From Bacteroidota bacterium (GTDB lineage Bacteria > Bacteroidota > Bacteroidia > Bacteroidales > Paludibacteraceae), in contig JAFNAU010000061.1 in the NCBI GenBank assembly GCA_017860335.1, positions 1 through 10,212 on the forward strand: DNA of 10,212 nt. The letters run 5' to 3'. Of this stretch, positions 1-6,334 are shown one piece after another. Position 1 is the first letter of the stretch, and each line of letters begins with the position of its first letter. Below the pieces are notes generated by a model. It saw only the letters and a list, made by a program, of their open reading frames with translations. It did no database searches and was not told the origin of the DNA. Made by a program: the position numbers and the translations under genes.

Positions 1-1005
1 GCCGATTTCTTCCTCGATTTTCTGACTGAACATCCGTCGAATCACTGGCTCGTAACCTGTCCTTCCATTTCGCCGGAGAACAGTCCTGAATACAGAGGCT
101 CCACAATAACAGCCGGATGCACCATGGATAATCAGATAGTCTTTGAAATACTCTCGAACACACGGGCGGCAAATGATCTTCTGGGAGGCGACAAAACATA
201 CTCCGAAAGGCTGCAAAAAACAATTGACCGCCTGCCTCCCATGCAGATTGGCAGGTACAATCAGTTACAGGAATGGCTGGAGGATCTGGATGACCCGAAA
301 TCGGAGCATAGACACGTGTCTCACCTCTTCGGTTTGTATCCGGGTGTGCAAATTTCACCGTATAAGGACCCTGAACTTTTTCAGGCAGCCAAACAATCGC
401 TTATTTTCCGGGGTGACCAGGCCACGGGCTGGTCTATTGGCTGGAAGATAAATTTCTGGGCACGCTTGCTCGATGGCAATCATGCGTACAAACTAATATC
501 CAATATGTTAACCCTGGTTGAACCCGACTCGAAGGACACGCATACCTATACCAACATGTTTGATGCTCATCCGCCCTTTCAGATTGACGGAAATTTCGGA
601 CTGACTGCCGGAATTGCCGAAATGCTTCTCCAAAGCCACGACGGGGCATTGCATCTCTTGCCTGCACTTCCGGATGTGTGGTCAGCAGGGTCAGTCACGG
701 GATTGAAAGCCCGCGGAGGTTTCGAAGTTGATATGAAATGGACTAAAGGAAAACTGACTGAAGCGCGGATTCGTTCGTCAGCAGGCGGTAATCTGCGTAT
801 TCGCTCGTATATTCCGTTGAGAGGCGCCGGATTGAAAAACGCAGAAGGAACGAACACAAATCCTTTGTTTCTGAGCAAACCAATAAAACAGCCCTTATAT
901 GCAAATAACGTTGTTCCACCCCTGCCTGAATTGCGTAAGATTTATGAATATGACATACTTACGATACCTGGTGCAGTGATTAAAATTTTTGAGGTAAACG
1001 ATTAG
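1..1005 (+). CDS. Alpha-L-fucosidase-like glycoside hydrolase, family GH95, C-terminal part (5' end outside window)
   Basis: The frame is open from base 1, before the first ATG at 124, so this is the last 334 residues of a longer protein; GH95 enzymes usually have 750-850. The family is recognised from PSISPEN (residues 21-27), the TMDNQI block that follows (from residue 42), HRHVSHLFGLYPG (103-115) and FQIDGNFG (193-200). The Asp of FQIDGN (196) corresponds, from memory, to the conserved catalytic-centre Asp of the B. bifidum GH95 fucosidase. The segment covers the end of the (alpha/alpha)6 barrel and the C-terminal beta domain. GH95 enzymes hydrolyse terminal alpha-1,2-L-fucose, and some members act on alpha-L-galactose, by an inverting mechanism; in Bacteroidota they usually act in the periplasm or at the surface on host or plant glycans. 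The exact substrate cannot be read from this part. The internal ATG at 124 lies inside the conserved TMDNQ motif and is not the start. Family call is firm. Confidence 0.93.
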   Translation, partial: ADFFLDFLTEHPSNHWLVTCPSISPENSPEYRGSTITAGCTMDNQIVFEILSNTRAANDLLGGDKTYSERLQKTIDRLPPMQIGRYNQLQEWLEDLDDPKSEHRHVSHLFGLYPGVQISPYKDPELFQAAKQSLIFRGDQATGWSIGWKINFWARLLDGNHAYKLISNMLTLVEPDSKDTHTYTNMFDAHPPFQIDGNFGLTAGIAEMLLQSHDGALHLLPALPDVWSAGSVTGLKARGGFEVDMKWTKGKLTEARIRSSAGGNLRIRSYIPLRGAGLKNAEGTNTNPLFLSKPIKQPLYANNVVPPLPELRKIYEYDILTIPGAVIKIFEVND

Positions 1006-1032
1006 TCAGACTAAAGAGCATGTAACAGACCA

Positions 1033-1048
1033 TTGAGAAAACTCTCAA
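1033..1048 (+). other. Short perfect hairpin between the GH95 gene and the next gene
   Basis: TTGAGA, loop AAAC, TCTCAA makes a 6-bp perfect stem 28 bases after the GH95 stop. It is AT-rich and has no following T-run, so it is not a convincing intrinsic terminator. It could be a weak pause or stability element, or chance. No Bacteroidota -7 element (TAnnTTTG) was seen in the 107-base gap, so the downstream gene may be read through from the GH95 gene. Confidence 0.25.
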
Positions 1049-1112
1049 ATAAGAGGACATGTTTAATGGCGTGTTTCATCTGGCAATAATTATTAAAATA
1101 AAAAATATACAC

Positions 1113-2798
1113 ATGAAAAACATTTCAGAAAAAGTATTCCGAAAGAGCCCGGGACAAATCAGTCTGATCCTGATTATTTTACTCAGCATGACAGGTATAA
1201 CCGCTTTTGGCAAAAATTGTCAGCGGATGGTATATGTGTATGATATTGCTGTAACTGTACCAAACCCCTCACCAGAGCTTTATCAGGCCAGTGACGGTTG
1301 TGTAGAACAGCTGCTTCTGAATTCGAGGGCGTCAAATGAATTTTTCAGCCTTGACTTTCAACCTGTACGAGTTCTGAAACCGGCAACTGAACAGGTGCTG
1401 ATTGGTCCCGGTCAGGGTCCATACTCCAACATCGACTATATGATATGGGGTGAACTGAAAGAAACAGGTACCGGCAGATACAATATTACTCTCTATCTGG
1501 TTACGGCAAATACAAGACTTCAGGTTGCAAAAGCAAATTCAACGTTTACAAATCCTTCTGAAGCCAAATTTGCCGGTATGACAGCTGCATTAAGTCTGGG
1601 TGCATCAGGTACAGGTTCACGCCGGTTGATTGACATCATTACCGACTACGAGAAGAAAGTGAGGGAAGATGACAACAGAAAAACCATTTGTCCTGACCTG
1701 GTGTATCTGATGAAGGAAAAAACTATTGAAGCCAAACCGGAAGAGGAAGTATTGTTAATGTATCAGCTGAAGGATACTGATGGCAAGCCTGTAAAAGATG
1801 CCGATATTTCAGCAAGATGCGATGAGGGAAGTCTCGATATGCAGGAAACAAAAACGGATCAGTATGGAATGGTCAGGTTCAAGCACAAGACACCCGATAA
1901 AAATACGGAGTACAGCATCCGTTGTTTTGCCAAAGCTACTGCACCCAGTGAAAAGATAATCAGGGTGGACGATGTGATCGTACCGGTAAAGGTGAAAAAG
2001 AAAATAACCGAATTAACCGGAGAGATAGAGATTCAGGAGTTTACCAAAACCGGAAATCCCACGCTGGCAAACACTGAGCACGGTAAAAGTACTTTTCATT
2101 CGGTTGCAGTATCGCCGCTGGATCTGACTATCATCCCCGAACGTATTATTCAGATAAACAAAAGCAGCGAAATGTTGAGCAGAGCGCTGGAACTGGACGA
2201 GTTCAGCATTGTTGACGGGCTGACAATGAAAGACAAGGCAGGAGAACCTGTCTCGGTACGAAGCAAATCGGAATACTCCACTTATCTGCCTTGTGAGGAC
2301 AAACTGCAACTGGATATGACTGAGCAGATTGAAGGTAGCAGCAACGGAATGGACATTCGGGTTAGCATTGCTCTCGAACGGGGGATTGAAACCGGAAACA
2401 CGACACTCACCAGTCTCAGCCCGAGATACTGCCTTGTCATCACCCCCGGATCGAATGCGCGGTTACTGTTCCAATCGTCAAAATACAGAACCACTGCCAC
2501 AAGAGTCGGTCAGAGGAGAGACTATTCGTGCGGAGAACTGACTTCGTTTTCCGAAGAAGTAAATCCGAAATACGAGCTTGCGCATGGTGTTATGGGAAGT
2601 ACTATTCAAAAAAATGATCAGGAATACCATGAAATTATTGTTCCCCTCTCGATACCAGACAGCAAAGCACTCGAAGAATATCTGTTGAATCCGAAAGGTC
2701 CTTACAGCATTCGCGTTTCAGGTAAATATATTAAAAAAGACTACGAAGAAAGAGAAACTCAAATCAATGCTACCCTGCTGATGATGCCAAAAGAATGA
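1113..2798 (+). CDS. Exported protein of unknown function with TolB/CsgG-like N-terminal part and Ig-like middle part
   Basis: I chose the ATG at 1113 (561 residues) over the ATG at 1059. It gives a normal signal peptide: Lys/Arg-rich start, hydrophobic core ISLILIILLSMTGITAFG (residues ~16-33). It also follows an A-rich leader typical of Bacteroidota; the earlier start would add 18 residues ahead of it. Residues ~38-165 resemble the TolB-N/CsgG/FlgO fold type: an N-terminal strand, then a 'DYMIWGELKETGTGRYNITLYLV' style segment (~108-130) like the 'G.....r.....L.d...g' strands of those proteins. Residues ~192-295 resemble a bacterial Ig-like (Big_1/carboxypeptidase-regulatory) domain, with 'DTDGKPVKDADI' and 'TDQYGMVRFKHKTP' type strands. 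The last ~265 residues match nothing I recognise. There is no lipobox Cys at the cleavage site and no T9SS tail, so a periplasmic location is most likely. It follows the GH95 gene by 107 bases; a functional link is not shown. Confidence 0.75.
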   Translation: MKNISEKVFRKSPGQISLILIILLSMTGITAFGKNCQRMVYVYDIAVTVPNPSPELYQASDGCVEQLLLNSRASNEFFSLDFQPVRVLKPATEQVLIGPGQGPYSNIDYMIWGELKETGTGRYNITLYLVTANTRLQVAKANSTFTNPSEAKFAGMTAALSLGASGTGSRRLIDIITDYEKKVREDDNRKTICPDLVYLMKEKTIEAKPEEEVLLMYQLKDTDGKPVKDADISARCDEGSLDMQETKTDQYGMVRFKHKTPDKNTEYSIRCFAKATAPSEKIIRVDDVIVPVKVKKKITELTGEIEIQEFTKTGNPTLANTEHGKSTFHSVAVSPLDLTIIPERIIQINKSSEMLSRALELDEFSIVDGLTMKDKAGEPVSVRSKSEYSTYLPCEDKLQLDMTEQIEGSSNGMDIRVSIALERGIETGNTTLTSLSPRYCLVITPGSNARLLFQSSKYRTTATRVGQRRDYSCGELTSFSEEVNPKYELAHGVMGSTIQKNDQEYHEIIVPLSIPDSKALEEYLLNPKGPYSIRVSGKYIKKDYEERETQINATLLMMPKE

Positions 2799-2919
2799 AA
2801 AACTGTGTGGCCTTTTACAAGGACCTGTTCGTATAACTTTACCACAGCTGCATTTCGGAAAGTAATTTGAATAAATTCAATGGTACCGATATTGGTGTTT
2901 ATACGTCAGGTAATAGTAG

Positions 2920-2941
2920 AACGGCTAAAAATAAAGCCGTT
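2920..2941 (+). terminator. Possible weak terminator of the exported-protein gene
   Basis: AACGGCT, loop AAAAATAA, AGCCGTT gives a 7-bp perfect stem followed by only a short T stretch (TTTATG). It lies about 120 bases after the stop at 2798. The stem is convincing but the T-run is weak. The rest of the spacer 2799-3020 holds no ORF, repeat or RNA gene that I can recognise. Confidence 0.35.
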
Positions 2942-3021
2942 TATGACTGATTTGAATATTAGTATCAATTCAACAAACTGCTTCGCGGATAATTTTGAAA
3001 AGTTCACCTGCTTATAATACT

Positions 3022-3058
3022 AAAAAACAATGAGGATATCCGATTTCGGATATCCTCA
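3022..3058 (-). terminator. Intrinsic terminator of the ndk-M23 operon
   Basis: A 12-bp perfect stem (TGAGGATATCCG / CGGATATCCTCA) around the loop AAAT on the minus strand is followed by TTGTTTTTTAG, a classic Rho-independent signal. It begins 26 bases after the stop codon of the M23 peptidase gene. On the plus strand no T-run follows the stem, so it acts mainly on the minus-strand operon. Confidence 0.9.
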
Positions 3059-3083
3059 TCTGTATATATTTAATAATAAAGTC

Positions 3084-4010
3084 TTAGCGTATTCTCAGCT
3101 TCTGGCCGGGTTTGAGCTTGTTGGCTTTTGCAATACCGTTGAGCCTTTTGAGTTTGGTAACAGTGGTTCCGTTACGGGCTGCAATTCTTCCGAGATTGTC
3201 GCCTTTACGTACTTTATAGTATTTAGCCAGTGTCTGTGCTCTGACAGATTGCTGATAGTAGAAGTTTTTCCGTTTTGTGAGCATATAATGCGATGCATAC
3301 ACCTTGCCTTCAGAGAAGTCAATAAGGGTTCCCGGATTGAAGGCGTTGCCTACGTAGCGGGTTTCGAAGTGCAGGTGAGGTCCGGTCGAACGGCCAGTGT
3401 TTCCGCTAAGTCCGAGTTCTTCACCGGCTTTTACGGCCTGGTTGAGTTTTACTTTTACAAAACTGAGATGAGCATATACCGTTTCCAGTCCGTTATCGTG
3501 ACGTACTACTACATAGTTGCCGTATCCACCCGGTTCGTAATCAATGATGCGAACTTTACCGCTGAACACCGAACGAATTTCATTACCCGGTTTGATGGCT
3601 ACGTCAATGCCATAATGATAGCGGTACCGGCGCGGGCCGAATTTGGACGAAACTCTGCCGCCTGACACTGGCATAACAAAATCCGAACAGTTTATAAAGA
3701 CAGAATCAGGCAGGCTTTCAATCGGTACTTTGTAGGGATTGATCCGTTCGCTCGACCAGATGTCGTTGTAAATATCACCGGCAGGGTGGTTCTCCATCAA
3801 GTCGTCCGATTCGTCATTCAACATGTCGTTGTAGATGTTGGTGGTGTCGGCTACGGAGGGGAAATTTTGTTTTTGTAAGGGAAATACTTTTTTAGCAGCC
3901 GATTTCATATTTTCGGGAGCTGCATTGGCTGTTACCGCAAAAATTTGCGCATTTGTATTAATTGAAATCAGGCTTACTATTGATGTAAGAAATAATAATT
4001 TAAAATGCAT
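3084..4010 (-). CDS. Secreted M23-family metallopeptidase with C-terminal LysM domain
   Basis: A complete 308-residue protein. Residues 1-21 form a signal peptide (hydrophobic LLFLTSIVSLIS, likely cleavage after NTNA). Residues ~22-110 are an acidic linker. Residues ~115-232 are an M23 (lysostaphin/LytM type) domain with all key residues: zinc ligands His132 and Asp136 in HYGID and His214 in HLHFE, and likely catalytic His181 (YAHLS) and His212. Residues ~264-308 are one LysM repeat (YYKVRKGDNLGRIA to LKPGQKLRIR), which binds peptidoglycan. Active-site-complete M23 enzymes cut peptide cross-links in peptidoglycan, so a periplasmic endopeptidase for wall growth or division is the likely role. 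Proteins with the same fold but lost zinc ligands act as NlpD/EnvC-type amidase activators; here the ligands are present. It starts 5 bases after the ndk stop, so the two are cotranscribed. Confidence 0.93.
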   Translation of the reverse strand: MHFKLLFLTSIVSLISINTNAQIFAVTANAAPENMKSAAKKVFPLQKQNFPSVADTTNIYNDMLNDESDDLMENHPAGDIYNDIWSSERINPYKVPIESLPDSVFINCSDFVMPVSGGRVSSKFGPRRYRYHYGIDVAIKPGNEIRSVFSGKVRIIDYEPGGYGNYVVVRHDNGLETVYAHLSFVKVKLNQAVKAGEELGLSGNTGRSTGPHLHFETRYVGNAFNPGTLIDFSEGKVYASHYMLTKRKNFYYQQSVRAQTLAKYYKVRKGDNLGRIAARNGTTVTKLKRLNGIAKANKLKPGQKLRIR

Positions 4011-4015
4011 TGGCG

Positions 4016-4477
4016 TTAAATTTCGTCGTTAGCGTATAAAAATGGCAGCGACTGATAGTTATAAGCAAAAATCTCATCATCACTAAAAAAACGTGCGAGT
4101 TCCACAGCAGCAGTCTCAACAGAGTCGGACGTATGAATAATATTCTCCTGCACACTTAAACTAAAATCACCGCGTATTGTTCCGGGTACTGCATCACGAC
4201 CATTGGTTGAACCGGTCATGGCGCGTACAACTTTCACAGCATCCTTTCCTTCCCAGCATGTAACTATCACCGGAGTAATCATCATCGAGTCTTTAATGCG
4301 TTGGAAGAAGGGACGTTCGGCCAGGTGAGCATAATGCTCTCGTAAAATCCTGTCATCGAGCTGCATCATTTTGATACCTGCCAGGCGAAGTCCTTTTTGT
4401 TCGAAGCGTTTAATCACTTCTCCCGTAAGGGCACGTTGAAGGGCGCAAGGCTTGATGATGACCAGGGTTTTTTCCAT
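4016..4477 (-). CDS. ndk: Nucleoside diphosphate kinase
   Basis: A complete 153-residue protein, normal length for the family. It transfers the gamma-phosphate from ATP to other (d)NDPs through a phosphohistidine, balancing cytoplasmic NTP and dNTP pools. Visible motifs: beta1 TLVIIKP with the conserved Lys9; Tyr49 in REHYAHL; PGTIRGDFS with the conserved Arg (~102); and the active-site block NIIHTSDS with His115 as the phosphorylated residue. The 'KPCALQR' wording, where many bacteria have 'KPDAVQR', fits the variable position seen in Bacteroidota. It is first in a two-gene operon with the M23/LysM peptidase, with a promoter about 45-75 bases upstream. Confidence 0.97.
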   Translation of the reverse strand: MEKTLVIIKPCALQRALTGEVIKRFEQKGLRLAGIKMMQLDDRILREHYAHLAERPFFQRIKDSMMITPVIVTCWEGKDAVKVVRAMTGSTNGRDAVPGTIRGDFSLSVQENIIHTSDSVETAAVELARFFSDDEIFAYNYQSLPFLYANDEI

Positions 4478-4519
4478 TTACTTTTACGTTGAACTTTTAA
4501 TTCAAAAATAAAATATTCT

Positions 4520-4551
4520 CAAAGATAAAGAAATTCAAATTAATAGACAAA
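4520..4551 (-). promoter_or_regulatory. Bacteroidota-type promoter for ndk
   Basis: On the minus strand TTTG (4548-4551) is followed after 20 bases by TATCTTTG (4520-4527). This matches the Bacteroidota primary-sigma pattern of a -33 TTTG and a -7 TAnnTTTG at normal spacing. The expected transcription start near 4513 would give a leader of about 35 bases, AT-rich and without a strong Shine-Dalgarno, as usual for the phylum. A second -7-like octamer, TATTTTTG (4503-4510), lies downstream but has no TTTG at the right distance. Confidence 0.6.
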
Positions 4552-4576
4552 GCGCATTTGCATTAAAAATATTTTT

Positions 4577-4786
4577 TTAACTAATAGCGCCCCAATTTAT
4601 CGTGTTTGTTTTCAATTTTTTAAGTTGTCTGACGAAAATTTGATTTTCCGAACTTGTGAGCGTTGGGTCTTTCTCCAGTATATCGTAGGCAGCTCGCCGT
4701 GCAATTTCGAGCATCTAACCATCCTGGGCCAGATTGGCGATTTTCAGTTCAAAAGGCAGTCCGCTTTGCTGGGTTCCTTCCAGAGC
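4577..4786 (-). pseudogene. recG: C-terminal remnant of ATP-dependent DNA helicase RecG
   Basis: Read on the minus strand this gives LEGTQQSGLPFELKIANLA, then QDG, a stop (TAG at 4715-4717), MLEIARRAAYDIL and RQLKKLKTNTINWGAIS with a terminal TAA at 4577-4579. The GTQQSG block, the 'DLKIANLA.DG..L..AR..A..IL..DP' pattern and the Lys-rich 'RQLKKL' end are the C-terminus of RecG, the branch-migration helicase of about 700 residues. Only the last ~70 codons remain. The internal TAG replaces what is normally a Gln codon (CAG to TAG, one change). Similarity stops abruptly near 4786, where the expected upstream sequence is missing. The helicase motor is absent, so this cannot work. An intact recG probably exists elsewhere, which cannot be seen here. 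Confidence 0.85.
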
Positions 4787-4825
4787 AACAGATGATATTG
4801 ATATAAAAGCCAAACTATACAAATT

Positions 4826-5005
4826 TCACCAATACTCTAACTCGTTTTTATCGTTAAACGTAAGAATCCGTTCTTTATTTTGAGAATATTCAGGAACAAG
4901 AAGATAAATTGTATTTGATAGTATTTTATCAAAATAGAGTTCTTTACTTTCAGTAACATGCTTTTCATCAGCTTTAATCCATTTCTTATCCCAATAAAAG
5001 AATCA
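4826..5005 (-). pseudogene. Orphan C-terminal fragment of a surface-type protein
   Basis: A minus-strand frame of ~58 sense codons with no start codon, bounded upstream by TGA (5003-5005) and ending at TGA (4826-4828). It reads FFYWDKKWIKADEKHV, then a middle part with YLLVPEYSQNKERILTF, ending in NELEYW. The codon pattern looks coding. The 'YW..KWI', 'N.IYLL', 'KERI.TF...E..W' wording recalls the extreme C-termini of Bacteroidota transglutaminase-like and other surface proteins, where the last residues are aromatic. I cannot name the family with certainty. It lies between the recG remnant (40 bases away) and the end of the IS982 remnant, which suggests the insertion cut the gene and its 5' part is now gone. 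Confidence 0.5.
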
Positions 5006-5030
5006 GTATTTTTTTATATTCGTAAACCCA

Positions 5031-5450
5031 ACGTGAGTTCGATATAAGGTTAGAATAATATAAGCTGATCTTGATCAATGAAATCAACATTGATTGATGG
5101 TTTCTTCGGTAAAAAGCTATAAGTAAGTAAACTGCAATCAAGTTTGTAATAAAATTGGTGAATGAACGATGTCTGGTATATTCAAATTTGATATATATTT
5201 CTCAACTCATCATTAGCGGTTTCAATAACAGCTCTTTTTCTGAAGATAAGTTTATCTTTCAATGGAATTTCTCCTCCTTCCATATTATTTCTCATTTTTG
5301 TAATCAATTGTATGTCATCGAGAAAAAGAAATTCTTGAAGTTTCTGTGATATGTACCCTCAGTCACCAAATAATTTACCAAAGACACTCTGTGTAAATTC
5401 CATTGAATAAAGTGGTTGCCGGTCATCAGTATTAAAGAATATCTTATGCC
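5031..5450 (-). mobile_element. Decayed IS982-family insertion sequence (3' part of the transposase)
   Basis: Minus-strand reading gives NTDDRQPLYSMEF, SVFGKLFGD, a stop (TGA at 5359-5361), GYISQKLQEFL, IQLITKMRNNM, RKRAVIETANDELRNIYQI, a one-base shift at ~5182-5187, then RHRSFTNFITNLIAVYLL, a second shift near 5110, PKKPSINVDF and a stop at 5050-5052. The 'D.GYIS', 'IQLITK.R.NM', 'KRA.IE..ND.LKN' and 'HTRHRS..NF' motifs are those of IS982 transposases, DDE enzymes of ~290 residues. The second Asp and the Glu motif can be recognised; the N-terminal half with the first Asp is missing. The end ACCTTATATCGAACTCACG (~5032-5050) probably includes the right terminal repeat. No matching inverted copy was found upstream, so the element is truncated and cannot move by itself. 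Confidence 0.82.
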
Positions 5451-5636
5451 GAATTCATGTTAAATTATTCTCCATGCAGAGAGGGGCTTAAATTACAAAA
5501 CGTTCGAAGAATGGTCTCGATTTCAGAAATAGTTTTTCATCATTTTTTTAACTTCCCGACAATTTATCCCTGTCTTCCCCTATTTATCAGAACTATTTCG
5601 GATTGGAAGATTCGGGGGGAGGGTAGACAGGCATAT
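5451..5636. other. Non-coding spacer between the IS remnant and the small membrane-protein gene
   Basis: No supported gene in either direction. It contains an imperfect inverted repeat, CTGTCTTCCC (5570-5579) and GGGTAGACAG (5621-5630), 9 of 10 matching over a 41-base loop, right after the stop of the minus-strand gene at 5637. No T-run follows it on the minus strand, so a terminator role is weak. A C/G-rich patch near 5473-5485 (GAGAGGGGCTT on the plus strand) looks like part of the 'CCCCTCTC' intergenic repeats common in Bacteroidota, but its second arm is missing. Confidence 0.4.
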
Positions 5637-6257
5637 TTATTTTTCATTTATTCTTTTTCTGTGAACAAATGCATAACCTGCCACCAGTATCAACAAAACA
5701 TAAAATCCATCACCGACAGGAATGGGAGGTTTAGTAGGATCACCTCCCGGGTCACCACCGTCATTAATTCCTTCGGTACCATCGGGTGCACCGCTTCGGA
5801 TGCCGGGTGTGGTTACCAGATTTACTTTTGAGGGGGACATGGCTGAAATCTGAGTGCTGCCAGAGCTGCTTTTACCTCCCGAACGGGATGCAACTACCAG
5901 CATGAAACCACTGCCAGCTGCTGAACCCGATGAGCTTGAAATTGATTTACGGGCGGCAGGAGCAGCACCTGCTCCACCTGTTTGATCAAGAAAAGTTTCG
6001 GCTTCTCCGGCAACAATTTGTTCCAGCTTCATCAGCGGATTTTCCTTCAGGTCGGGTTTCATGTCCAGTTCTTTCCGATCCTTGGGCGATTTCAGTTTCT
6101 TGTTTTTCAGGCTGGGATGCGACAAATCGGAACGGCCGGCAGCTTCAATGCCCTGTCCATTAAACGAGACATAAACTGGAGTTGCAGTTTTGAAGAGCGG
6201 ATTTTTGGCTAAAAACACCAAATAGCCCCCAAAGACCACAACTGACATTATAAACAC
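5637..6257 (-). CDS. Small double-membrane-segment protein with PxPVGDG C-terminal sorting-like tail
   Basis: A 206-residue protein read from GTG at 6257 (an ATG lies at 6248). Residues ~3-17 are a hydrophobic segment (MSVVVFGGYLVFLA), followed by a ~160-residue exported-looking part: a Lys/Asp-rich stretch (~45-80) and Ser/Gly-rich low complexity (~93-136, e.g. SISSSSGSAAGSG). It ends with PPIPVGDG (177-184), a hydrophobic stretch FYVLLILVAGYAFV and the basic tail HRKRINEK. This 'Pro/Gly motif - hydrophobic - basic' design resembles the PID-CTERM-type tails of short Bacteroidota proteins; the function of that tail is not known to me. The frame stays open upstream of the GTG, and AGAGGAG (6287-6293) lies 8 bases ahead of the codon ATC (6276-6278), so the start is uncertain. 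It follows the T9SS protein gene by 77 bases, likely in one operon. No enzyme domain is visible. Confidence 0.7.
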   Translation of the reverse strand: MFIMSVVVFGGYLVFLAKNPLFKTATPVYVSFNGQGIEAAGRSDLSHPSLKNKKLKSPKDRKELDMKPDLKENPLMKLEQIVAGEAETFLDQTGGAGAAPAARKSISSSSGSAAGSGFMLVVASRSGGKSSSGSTQISAMSPSKVNLVTTPGIRSGAPDGTEGINDGGDPGGDPTKPPIPVGDGFYVLLILVAGYAFVHRKRINEK

Positions 6258-6310
6258 TATGAAAATTTTCTGTCTGATACTTCTTTCTCCTCTAATTTTA
6301 TTATCATCCC

Positions 6311-6333
6311 TGCTGTCAGAACAGCATTTGTTC
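6311..6333 (-). other. Overlapping hairpins between the T9SS protein gene and the small gene
   Basis: TGCTGT, loop TCTG, ACAGCA on the minus strand (6311-6326) is a 6-bp stem, and it competes with GAACA/TGTTC (6319-6333). Both sit directly after the stop of the large gene and before the small gene's Shine-Dalgarno-like AGAGGAG. No T-run follows, so partial processing or attenuation between the two genes is more plausible than full termination. Both stems are short and could be chance. Confidence 0.25.
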
Positions 6334-6334
6334 G

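Noticed and set aside
1059..1112. Earlier ATG for the exported protein
   Set aside because: It adds 18 residues ahead of an otherwise normal signal peptide; the ATG at 1113 has the better N-terminus and A-rich leader.
2799..3020. Possible remnant gene in the spacer after the exported protein
   Set aside because: Read in both directions, I found only short interrupted frames and no recognisable motif.
3030..3665. Plus-strand 211-residue ORF
   Set aside because: Exactly antisense to the M23/LysM peptidase, whose active-site motifs are intact on the minus strand; it also begins at the terminator hairpin.
5155..5349. Plus-strand 64-residue ORF in the spacer
   Set aside because: It lies antisense to the IS982 transposase remnant, which explains its open frame; no start context or recognisable product.
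5570..5630. Inverted repeat CTGTCTTCCC / GGGTAGACAG as terminal repeats of a mobile element or as a terminator
   Set aside because: The arms are only 10 bases with one mismatch, enclose no gene, and no T-run follows on the minus strand.
5457..5831. Plus-strand 124-residue ORF overlapping the end of the small membrane-protein gene
   Set aside because: Its second part is the antisense of the PxPVGDG protein and its first part is low-complexity Phe/Ser-rich sequence; no family resemblance.
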